This document shows, in pieces, positions 35,101 through 44,800 of a stretch of DNA of 64,000 nt. The stretch's first letter is position 1, and every line of letters starts with the position of its first letter. Below the pieces are notes generated by a model. The model did no database searches, had not been told where the DNA came from, and was given only the letters and a program-made list of their open reading frames with translations. The DNA lies in the NCBI GenBank assembly GCA_958450365.1, contig CAUEEP010000735.1:2230001-2294000 (forward strand). The letters run 5' to 3'. The translations under genes were made by a program, and so were the position numbers. Origin of the DNA: Mesorhabditis belari (Eukaryota > Nematoda > Chromadorea > Rhabditida > Rhabditidae).

Positions 35101-37116
35101 AAAGCTAAAAAAGCATTCTAGTTGCAGTTGCATTTTGCATTTTTCATTGCAAGTTGCATTTTTACCAAACTAAACAACAAAAATAAACAATAATACCAAA
35201 AAGCGAGTTTATAAACAATAATACCACCGGTTCACGAGTTCTTTGACCTAAGAGCAAACAATATAAAGCGTCATAAAGAAATTCGATAGGACACAAAAGT
35301 AAAAGCTTACCAATCTGTTGGCGAACTCCTTTCCGTTGTCGGACTAAAGAATTTTTGGGGCTCCAAACGTTCCGAATATTTCCATTAGATGATCGACAAC
35401 TTCAAATTGTGTTTTCCTTTGCAATGCCCGCAAAAAGACGAACTTTGTGAAATGATCCTGGTAGACCATCAAAAACTTGAATTCTCCATCGGAAACGGAT
35501 TGAAGATCGATTAAATCCGTGCCTTTGACGAATGACGAAAAGGGCCCTTTTATAGCCTTTGGTTATAGTATGATAAAATGCGCACTCTTTAGAATGCGTC
35601 TTTAGCTTTTAAGCGCCTTTTAGAGAGCTTGAGTTTGTGGTATTTACTTGAGTCAATACATAACTCAAGATTTCATTTTTGAGACTTCATCGGCTGAAAT
35701 CCTTCATCGGCTACGACATATATAATAATCTATATAATAATCTATAATAATAAATCTTTTGAATTGAATTTGAATTGAATTTAGGTGGCAAAACGAACGG
35801 GATGCTGAGTTGACAAAGTGGGAGGACGAGTTCATGGCAGAAATGACTTCCGAAACTCTCTACAATCTTTTCCTAGTTTTTTTTTAGAATTTCTAGATTA
35901 AAGAGATTGTCTTTTAAATAAATATCGTCTTTTTTAGATACTTTTATAGAGCTTACGGTAATCTAGACCTCTTTTTCTAGGCTGCCAACTTCCTTGACAT
36001 CAAATGTCTCTTGGATAAATGCGCTCAATCTGTTGCTGACATGATCAAGGTTTGAATTTTGCTCTGTGATAGGTATTCGATTTCTGGTAAGTCCAAATCC
36101 AGATCTAGATCTAGATTAAATATCTGCGAAATTCTAGGGAAAAAGCGTCGACGAGATTCGTGAGATTTGGATGCTCGAAAACGATTTCACTCCTGAGGAA
36201 GAAGAGAAGATCAAGTGAGTCAAAAGACTCAAGAAAATACTAGTGCTTTTGTTTTTTCAACAATTTATAAGCTAATTTACTGACAGAGTAACTTAATTTA
36301 CGGATTTTTTATGAATTCGGCAGATCAGAGGATTGTGGGACAGTTGGTACCGTCCCGTCTCCTTTGAGCTTAAATTTCTTGGTTTTGGTTTGACCAATTG
36401 ACATATTCTTGATATCATTAGATTCGCCAAGTCTTTCCCTATCGATTGGTACAAAAACTGTTTTAATTGGACAACCCAACACCAAGAAATTTGAGTTTAA
36501 AGTTTGTTTGGCAAAAGGGGCGGGGCCAGAAAGACCTTTTATACGCGCTCCGCCCCTTTTGCCATTAGCAATTTAACAATTTAAAATTTAAAACGAAATT
36601 CTACAACCCAACACCAAGAAATTTGAGCTTAAAATTAGATTGCCAATGGAAAAAGGGGCGGGGCGACGGCCTTTTATACGCGCCGCGCCCCCATTTGCCA
36701 TTGGCAAACTTTAAGCTAAAATTTCTTGTTGTTGGGTTGTCCAATTAAAACAGTTTTTGTACCAATCGATAGGGAAAGACTTGGCGAATCTAATGATACC
36801 AAAAATTTCTAAATTGGACACTCCAACACCAAGAAATTTGAGCTCAAAGTTAGATTGCCAATGGCAAAAGGGACGGGACGCCCCTTTTTCGCCTTGACTC
36901 CCTGAATTCTTGAGCTTACAATCATTAGATTCACCAATTAATCGCTATTCAGCTTAATCAACATAAATCTAGCCAATCAAGTATTAAAATTATCGAAATC
37001 TGTAATACTATTCAATTTCCAGGAACGAGAATCCGTGGGAGGCGATTCTTCGTTACCAGGAGCAGCTTGAGAAAGAAAAAGAGGAACAAGCCTCTCAACC
37101 GGCAGCTTCATCATAA
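32193..37116 (+). CDS. SKP1-related protein (SCF ubiquitin-ligase adaptor), 8 exons
   Basis: Exons 32193-32249, 33021-33101, 33418-33501, 34808-34863, 35785-35875, 35981-36049, 36138-36214 and 37023-37116 join in phase (202 residues). SKP1 proteins link cullin to F-box substrate receptors. Family signs: YTLSKKAAQLSGTI in the BTB-like N-half, IIRWCEQH (the SKP1 'WC.HH' segment), then AANFLDIKCLLDKCAQSVAD, MIKGKSVDEIREIW, ENDFTPEEEEKI and ENPWE, which are the SKP1 dimerisation and F-box-binding helices. The extreme N-terminus (MADGPSGAKKCRDDDVLF) lacks the usual 'I.L.SSDG' strand, and the C-terminal E/Q-rich tail is longer than usual, so it is a divergent paralogue of the kind expanded in nematodes. 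Introns 1-4 and 7 carry arrays, a Ginger-like relic and a palindrome. Confidence 0.88.
32675..32953. repeat. 32-bp minisatellite in SKP1 intron 1
   Basis: Nine near-identical units: AGGGCCATAAGCTATGGTTG + ACAGTCCAGACC. The unit contains the palindrome CCATAAGCTATGG. There are no spacers between units, so it is not CRISPR-like. Confidence 0.95.
33640..34750. repeat. Direct repeats around a TTCCTTTTC array in SKP1 intron 3
   Basis: A block of about 190 bp (from AGACGATATTCAGTTGT to CCTAATAAGGGA) occurs at 33655-33840 and again at 34545-34730. Between them, 33845-34190 is an array of TTTGGTTCCTTTTC(G/T)(G/C)TA units of about 22 bp. Confidence 0.85.
34963..35718 (-). mobile_element. Ginger-like DNA transposon relic with integrase fragment
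   Basis: 756 bp bounded by TGTCGTAGCCGATGAAG and its inverse (GGCTACGACA), with long inverted repeats (over 100 bp) and a TATA target duplication (34959-34962, 35719-35722). On the minus strand, about 35300-35530 encodes a retroviral-type integrase core: DLIDLQS (first acidic site), FKFLMVYQDHFTKFVFLRAL, FGAPKIL, a stop, then SDNGKEF (second acidic site). This pattern is typical of Ginger/KRBA2-type integrases. The frame is broken and most of the enzyme is absent. Confidence 0.75.
36390..36812. mobile_element. Palindromic element in SKP1 intron 7
   Basis: Arms at about 36405-36480 and 36715-36805 are inverted copies (TTCGCCAAGTCTTTCCCTAT; GGTTGTCCAATTAAAACAGT). Between them lie two further inverted segments containing AAAAGGGGCGGGG and AACACCAAGAAATTTGAG. 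No protein is encoded. Confidence 0.7.
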
Positions 37117-37306
37117 ATTTCAAGAAAATTTTGACAAAATCTCGATCAACTCTTGAAAAAATGGGATTTTCTGTGGATTTTTTTGGAAAAATCTCTTTTT
37201 CATTTCAATTTTTCACCTTTCACTTATCGAACAAGAAAAAACTTGTAAATTTTCTCGTCAAACCGGTTTTCTTTATATAATTTCATTATCTTGTGTGTGT
37301 TTTTTT

Positions 37307-37312
37307 AATAAA
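37307..37312 (+). terminator. Polyadenylation signal of the SKP1-related gene
   Basis: AATAAA about 190 bp after the stop, in a T-rich context usual for nematode 3' ends. Confidence 0.6.
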
Positions 37313-37423
37313 TCTACCGTAACTTTTAAAGATTTATTTTAAAAAATCAAAATTTACAAAAAATAGATCAATTCATCAAAATCATCAGATTTTTAAACAG
37401 GTTTTGGGGGTTTTAAGTTTATT

Positions 37424-38013
37424 TGGTACTTGTCGGTTATACATCCACACAGGCTTAACTCGGTTAAGCAAAGAACTGACAACTTGTGAGAGGTGATTAT
37501 GTTCAGTGAAGTAGAGTGCTCGTTTGAAGTGATCAGTCGATCAGTCGAACGAAAATCGATAACCGCGAAGACTCGGATGGGAATGCTTAGGCTTACGAGC
37601 AGCTAGCTTACGAGCAGCTAGCTTACGAGCAGCTAGCTTACGAGCAGCTAGCTTACGAGCAGCTAGCTTACGAGCAGCTAGCTTACGAGCAGCTAGCTTA
37701 CGAGCAGCTAGCTTACGAGCAGCTAGCTTACGAGCAGCTAGCTTACGAGCAGCTAGCTTACGAGCAGCTAGCTTACGAGCAGCTAGCTTACGAGCAGCTA
37801 GCTTACGAGCAGCTAGCTAGAATACGGTTTCTTTTTTTGTTTAAAAATGTTTTCCAAAAGGGTTCTTTTTTGTTTCACTATTTTTTCCTTACGAGCAGCT
37901 AGCTTACGATCAGCTAGCACTCTACTTCACTTTACATCATCACCCCGCACAAGTTGTCTGCTTCTTTCTTAACCGAGATTAGTCTCTGTGGATGTATAAC
38001 CGACAAGTACCAA
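37424..38013. mobile_element. MITE with inverted repeats of about 110 bp enclosing a 15-bp array
   Basis: The left end TTGGTACTTGTCGGTTATAC and the right end (inverse) also share ATCCACA, ACTGACAACTTGTG/inverse and CACTGAAGTAGAGTGC-type words. About 15 copies of GCTTACGAGCAGCTA fill 37592-37822. A relative of the left end occurs at about 23733 (TACTTGTCGGTTGTACAC). Confidence 0.75.
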
Positions 38014-38867
38014 TCTAAGCTTTACCAAGTTCTAAACGAGTCTCGCTAATACCTAAAAAGCAAAAAGTTCTGGAATCTCGAATCCCTTTTATCTCTTTGT
38101 CATCTTTCTGTGATCTTTACTCTTAAGATTTCCATCAAAGAAAACAAAGAACGGCAAAGGGAAACAAGAGCCACAAAGCAAACATTAAATTTCTCATTTG
38201 AATTTCATTAGGGAAAGACAATGAAAACTATTTTAAGCATTTTAAGGATAAGGAATTAACAAAAATTCTATAAAGCTAGAGAAAGAGAGAGATTTTTATT
38301 TGTCTGTCTTGTATTTTAAGATTTTTAGATTCCTTCTCCTTCTGCGACAATGCGCATAGTTCAACCATTTCTTAATGATCTACATTTTTAATGATCACTT
38401 GGCATCACTTTCTATAACTTCACCTAATATTTGATCTTCTGATTTTTTTAATCTCTTTGAAGTTGAAGCTTTTGAAAAATGCAACTCAATGGCATCTCCC
38501 AAAAAAAAATGAAATCCCAGCCGATAACCCTTTTTGACATCAGAGACTTTTTCTGCCACAAATATATACCGTATTTTCTCTAATAGTAGTGCTATCTAGC
38601 AGTAGTAGTATCAGCAATAGTACCTAGCAATCAAAATCCTCAAATAAGCTGCGTACAGTCGCCTAGCCAAAGCCAATGATTCAAGTTTTTCAAGTTCAAT
38701 TCAAGCTAGCGTTTCGTCTTTTTTTTTAGTTCAAATAAGTTGTATTAATAACAGTGGAGATAAAATCTACACAACCACAAAAATTTCGTTGAAAAGCAGA
38801 CACAATTGTTGAAAAGAGGTAGAGAGAGGGCCAAGAAAGGAAAGGATGAAAGGAAGGTCCATTCCTT
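38014..38867. other. Spacer with a MITE end
   Basis: No gene is seen. A solo TAGTAGTGCAC-family end (ACCGTATTTTCTCTAATAGT) lies at 38567-38593. Confidence 0.4.
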
Positions 38868-39004
38868 GTCTTGCTTTGCCTTGCTTTGCCTTGCTTTGCC
38901 TTGCTTTGCCTTGCTTTGCCTTGCTTTGCCTTGCTTTGCCTTGGCCTGCTTTGCCTTGCTTTGCCTTGCTTTGCCTTGCTTGGCCTTGCTTTGCCTTGCT
39001 TTGC
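38868..39004. repeat. 10-bp array TTGCTTTGCC
   Basis: About 13 units with occasional TTGGCC variants. The flanking sequences GGGCCAAGAAAGGAAAGG (38829) and CCTTTCCTTTCTTGGCC (39064) are inverse to each other, giving a larger hairpin. The all-frame Leu/Ala/Cys/Pro and Lys/Gln/Ala frames are artefacts. Confidence 0.9.
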
Positions 39005-40016
39005 CTCGCCTCGTTCCCTTCATTTCCCTTCCCTCCCATTCCCTTCCCTCCCATTCCCTTCACCCTTTCCTTTCTTGGCCCTCTCTCTACCTCTTTTCAA
39101 CATTTCCCCAGCCTTTTTTCTCTTTTCCATTTTGGCAGCAGGCAAGCAAAACTATGCCATCATAATTGCCAGCAAGTTCTCTGCCAGCAAGTTCTCTGCC
39201 AGCAATCTTTCAGCCAGTGAGCTTTTTCAAAAGTTTCATCATTTACAAATAGTAAAGAGTTGGCAATCGAAAACTTGCAAAAAGCGAAAGCGACGACATT
39301 CTACAGATTCCTAACCGAACTTTTTAAACTTTCAACTTTGGATTACTGTAACTACACTGTCAAGCAGGTTACCAGCTGTTATTTTATTGCATAATGTTCA
39401 TCGAACCACGTAACTAACCACGATGTCTTCAAACAACAAATTGTCTAAACCATCTCTAACTTTTACTCTTTATAGAAAGATAAGAAACTTGCTAGTACCC
39501 TAATTCCACCAGACAAATTTAAAGCAAAATCTAAAGCAAAAATTCCACATATTTCTCTAGTTTCGGGTATAAAATTTGGTCCCGACACAATTTTTGTTTC
39601 GTCAAAAAGCGAGCGTCATATTTTTCGCCCGAAATTTTATGATCACGAGGATTCTGCTCAATTGTTTTCCTAAAAAAGTGCTTCGAAAATGGCCATTTTT
39701 TTCAGTGATATAGGAAAAAGTCTTCTAATATTTTAAGGAATATCAGGGTTCAACTGATAACACCTTTTTCGAAATTTATTGAAAAAAAGAAATTCGGTTT
39801 TGAGAGCATAAAACGTATGTAGATTTGGGAGAAATTCTTCGGTCGACCAGAGTTTTCAAATTTTGTTACGATTGTCGGAAAGTTGCCCAAAGTCGAGCGA
39901 ATTCGGAAGGATCACTGGAAATTTTGGGTTTTAGTGAATTCACTTGGAACTGGGTTATACAAAAGTTCCAACTAGGGCCAGGCAAGTTTCTGGCAGATCG
40001 AGTTTAAGATAAGAAA
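39005..40016. other. Spacer, nothing recognised
   Basis: A short triplication of AGCAAGTTCTCTGCC lies at about 39171-39205. An open stretch at 39820-39965 has no splice partner, domain or copy. No gene is called. Confidence 0.3.
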
Positions 40017-40556
40017 AGCCAGGCCAATCAAGCCAGGAGAGTCAAGCCAGGAGAGTCAAGCCAGTCAAACCAGGCCAGTCAAACCAGGCCAGTCAAACCA
40101 GGCCAGTCAAACCAGGCCAGTCAAACCAGGCCAGTCAAACCAGGCCAGTCAAACCAGGCCAGTCAAACCAGGAGAGTCAAGCCAGGAGAGTCAAGCCAGG
40201 AGAGTCAAGCCAGGAGAGTCAAGCCAGACAAACCAGGCCAGTCAAACCAGGCCAGTCAAACCAGGCCAGTCAAGCCAGGAGAGTCAAGCCAGGAGAGTCA
40301 AGCCAGACAAACCAGGCCAGTCAAACCAGGCCAGTCAAACCAGGCCAGTCAAACCAGGCCAGTCAAGCCAGGCCAGTCAAGCCAGACAAACCAGGCCAGA
40401 CAAACCAGGCCAGTCAAACCAGGCCAGTCAAACCAGGCCAGTCAAACCAGGCCAGTCAAACCAGGCCAGTCAAACCAGGCCAGTCAAACCAGGCCAGTAA
40501 AGCCAGGCCAGTCAAGCCAGACAAACCAGGCCAGACAAACCAGTCAAGCCATACCT
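40017..40556. repeat. 14-bp array AAACCAGGCCAGTC
   Basis: About 38 units in three interleaved variants (AAACCAGGCCAGTC, AAGCCAGGAGAGTC, AAGCCAGACAAACC) that alternate in blocks, as produced by repeated slippage. Confidence 0.95.
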
Positions 40557-40723
40557 AGCTTCTGACCTGGTCTCTACCTGACAAAAAATACTTTTAGAAC
40601 AACAACGTACAATACTTTGTGCTCAAAAATGTAAATACACTTCTTCTGGCACACTCAACTATCTATTTCCAATACGACACCAATGTATTTTTTAGTTTCG
40701 TTTTGCAGAATGGCCCACAACTA

Positions 40724-41230
40724 TAGCGCCGCACTTCAAAGGGCCTAGATTGGCTGAAACTGGGCCAATCGTTCTGATTTTTTTGGAGATAAATCTTAAG
40801 TATATCTCCTAAAACAGTTCCAATTATCTAATTGATTCAAGCTTTCAACTCTTTTATAGAGCCTTTCAAAGCTCATAAATCGTTCAAGTGAAAACAGATG
40901 ATATTTGGTGAGTTTTTATGAAATTTCTCAAGAATTTTTGCACTTAAACTGCGTAGAATATGTGAGATTTTGTTCATTAACATTAATAAATCCAATCTCA
41001 ACGAGACTTTGACAAGATCGCTCCCAAAAATCCCATCAAAATCCCATCCCCAGCAGCGTACCGAGCGAAATTCGGCCCTCAACTTTGGCAGGCCATATAG
41101 AAAAGTTGAAAGGTTAAATCGATTAGATAATTGTCACCGTTTCAGGAGAAATACTTAAGATTTACCTCCAAAAAAATCAGAACGATTGACTCAATTTTGG
41201 TCAATCTAGGCCCTCTGAAATGCGGCGCTA
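40724..41230. mobile_element. Foldback MITE with AGCGCCGCA ends
   Basis: 507 bp between TA dinucleotides. The outer 90 bases at each side are inverted copies (TAGCGCCGCACTTCAAAGGG left; the inverse right, with four mismatches), and both include the word TGATTTTTTTGGAG. Confidence 0.85.
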
Positions 41231-41286
41231 TAATCGTTTGGCTGACCGTCTCGTTTCCTTGTCTTGAAATCACAAAGAAAAAACTA

Positions 41287-41805
41287 TTGGGTTGGGGAGA
41301 ATGAGTCGGCGCCAAACTTTAAAGGGACTTTTTGCACACATAAAGCCTTCTTTAAACATACGTTTGGTTTCATCAAAAGGATCCACTATTTCTCTACAAA
41401 ATGACTTTTGAGAGATTCCACAAAGCTTTTCTTTCGTGGAGTTTATGAACTTCCAAACGCAGCTGGTTAAAATGGCAAAGAGTCCGACTCATCATTTGAA
41501 CAGTTTCTTTCACATAAACCTTCTTTGGTGTTTATATAAAAAGATAGAGCACATTCAATTACTTAAGTTGCCAAATTTGCAGGAAGATCCCACCAATGGT
41601 TTTTTCTAGATCACAGTTTGTAGTTTTTGTGAAAAAATGGCTTTTTCTTGAGCGGAGGCGCTGTTTGAATTTTCTTTTAAATGTGATTTTGTAGAGAATT
41701 AGTTAACCATTCTACTCATATCAAACGCATATTATTTGACGAAGTCGAATAGAAGTTTTAGACATTTTTTTGATTTTCGGCGCCGACTCATTCTCCCCAA
41801 CCCAA
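41287..41805. mobile_element. Foldback MITE with TTGGGTTGGGGAG ends
   Basis: 519 bp flanked by TA. The ends TTGGGTTGGGGAGAATGAGT and the inverse are followed by CGGCGCC. It lies 13-15 bp beyond the stop codon of the large minus-strand gene, so that gene's 3' UTR must run through it. Confidence 0.88.
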
Positions 41806-41820
41806 TAGTTTTAACAAAAC

Positions 41821-44800
41821 TCACGAGAAAGTCGATCCATCAGAAGGAAAAGTGAGTTCTTGTTGTTCTTGCAGGTCGAGATCATTTCGGTGTACTTGCG
41901 CCTGGGTTGATAAAGTTGATGGGCCAGCCATCATCTGATTGTAGCCCATTATGGGGATTGGCTGAAAATTTGAGGCTGACTACATGGCTTTAACTTACAA
42001 TCGGATGATGGTAGGATGGGTGAAAGTAGTGTTGTTGTGGATAGGGAGGTGGTGGGGAAAGATAAGAAGACGTGGTGGATTGCTGAAAGAATGTTTACCG
42101 TATTTTCACCGTAATAGTAGTGCACCGTAATCCATCGTCCATTATGGGCGGGACTTTCTCTTTTGCTTCATAACTTTGCATGAATATTTCACTTTGAGTT
42201 AATTCTGGTATCATTGGACGCGTGGTGGGTCCAGGAACTAGGCCAAGCCTAATTGTAGGCCAAATAAGGCTAATGTTTTATGTGATCAGTTCTGTACGGT
42301 AGACTTGTAACGAAAAAATCTGTTGGTCCTTTTTTGCCGTTGGCAAGTTAAGATTTTTCGTGTTGATAAATAAGAGTTAAGAAATTTAAGGTTTTTTGTG
42401 TTTTTCTCAGCACTAACCCTTCAATTTTCACTATTTTGACTAACATTCGATGCAGAATAAAATTGCGCGTTGAATGATACCAAAATCAACTCAAAATATA
42501 ATATCCATGCAAAGTTATGTGGCAAATGGTTAGGGTTTAGGTTTTTAGTCAACAACTTTGCGTGGATATTAAATTTTGAGCTAATTTTGGTATCATTCGA
42601 CGCGCAATTTTATTCTGCATCGAATGACAGCTGTTTTCCTATACATTTTCCTTTCACTAACCTGATTTGTGTACGTTGCTGGCATTTGCTTCACTCTCGA
42701 GGTGCCAGTTGGAGATCCTCGTTTTTGTCCTCTCGTTGAAGAACTCTTTTGGTGACTTTTTTGCGGATCTTCGTATGTAGTTGGCTGAAAATCCTTTGGT
42801 TGTTCAAAAAAACCTGAAACCGTCATTAGAATATCGGTTTTTTAAACTTACCTGAATGCTATGGGAAGTGCGCACAAGTGGCTCCACCACACCCTGATCA
42901 ATGAAATTCTGTTGCACATTGATTTGGTGAATGTTCGGAGAGCCACGATTGTATGCTTCCACTGAGAGTGGCATTCGGATCTCTGGAGACATTGCCATGC
43001 GCTGAAAAGGATCTCGTAAAGAAGTACAAGCTAAAACTGGAATCGGCTTAAGAGTTCTAGTTTGTTTTTTAAATTTCAAAAAGCGACGGTAGAAAAAGGC
43101 ACACGACATTGCTTTTTTTGGCGTAGAGATTAGTGGAAAAAGTTTTGCCACTGAGAGGATTCGAACCAGCGATAGGACTGGCGGCGCGCTAGCACACTAT
43201 CCACTAGGCTACCAATAGACAGAGTTCGATCGCTTTTAAATCTTATTTATCATTAGCCTTCAGCCTTCAGAACCTTCAAAGTTCCGCCGATTTCGCTAAA
43301 CAGAAAGCTACTTAAGGCATTCGCTTCTCAAGCTTCTCAATGTCTCGGTGGCCTAGTGGGTAGTGTGTTAGCGCATCGAGTTCTCTTGGCCGTCGAGGTC
43401 CTTGGTTCGGGTCCGCCGTAGGGCAGTTTTTTAGAAAAACACTCGAAAATTAGTTTTTTTGATCAGTAATCTCTTAAATAATATTGATTTGGTCCAAAAA
43501 AGGTTCCGATTTAAATAATTGACCAAACAGCCACTTTTTGGGGATCTATGCCTAGTCGTTTGGCCTAGTAGGCCTAGTCGTTTGGCCAAGTAGGTCTAGT
43601 AGGCTTAGTCGTTTGGCCTAGTAGGCTTAGTCGTTTGGCCTAGTAGGCCTAGTCCTTTGGCCTAGTAGGCCTAGTCGTTTGGCCGAGTAGGCCTAGTAGG
43701 CCTAGTCGTTTGGGCAAGTAGACCTAGTAGTAGTTTTTGCTAGATTAACCGTGGCGAAACTAGGGTTGGATTGGTCTAAAGCTTGGCCAAATCCCTGGCT
43801 TGGCTATATCTCTTCTAAACTCAACAATTTTTAAACTACAAGTTCACCGAAACCCACCATATATTGCTGACGTGCTTGCAATTTCGCCCTTGCCGAGTTT
43901 GCGGTGATTTGAGTAACTCTTTCCGTGACATCATTTATCTTTTCATTGAAACAATCTCTAGAATGAGCTTTTGCTTTTGTTTAAAGCTTCTTAGGTTTCT
44001 TAAAGTTTCTTTCTTAATAAAACTGACTCTGGTGCAACGAGTCGATCAACTTCATTCTCCTCCATCTTCTCAATCTCTTCTTTCTTGTCGTACAACGAAG
44101 AAACACCCTCGCGACCAATTGGAAAAATGAAAACTTGCATATTATTCTCTTCTTTTACCTAAATTATATAAAATCGTACTTAAAAAACGAATCAAAAAAA
44201 CGAATCAAAAAACCAATGACTCTAATCCATTCATCACATACTTTCATAATCTTTTTGAATTTCGCTGGATATCCTTGTAAGAAAAAAGCTTTGAGTCCAA
44301 AAATAGCATTGTCTCTTCTCGGTTTTACTAGATTTCGTGAACTGGAATCAGCTGGATAAAGCTTTTTAGCTTTCAGAGCAGCAACAGAGATTCGGTCAAA
44401 TTTTGGTTCAGTGACACTGAAAATTTGACATTTCTAGATTCCTATTTGTTAGCTTTTTACCTGTAATCATGATTGTAGACTCCAGAAAACTCAATACATA
44501 AAGTTTTTAACTCATAATCATCGATTCGAATGAAAAGTGTTGCCATTGGAGGCGAAATATTGGAGTAGAGACTGGAAAAGAAACGTTTTTTAAGTTTAAA
44601 GTAGTCTTTAGCATTATGGTAAGATTAATAAGGGTTATCTTTAGCTTTTCTAAAGAGTATGTTAGCTTAGCTTAGCTATGTTTACGGTAACAATAGTCTT
44701 TTTTGGCTTACTGTAGTTTTCGACTATAGTTTCTCGTTTTCTAACTCACCGAAAGTCTTTCATCTTATCAGTGACGACTTTTGTGATAATACTCGCCGAG

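Noticed and set aside
38745..39314. Leu/Ala/Cys/Pro-rich and Lys/Gln/Ala-rich frames
   Set aside because: Translations of the TTGCTTTGCC array.
39825..40007. 60-codon open frame
   Set aside because: No splice partner, domain or duplicate; length is expected by chance.
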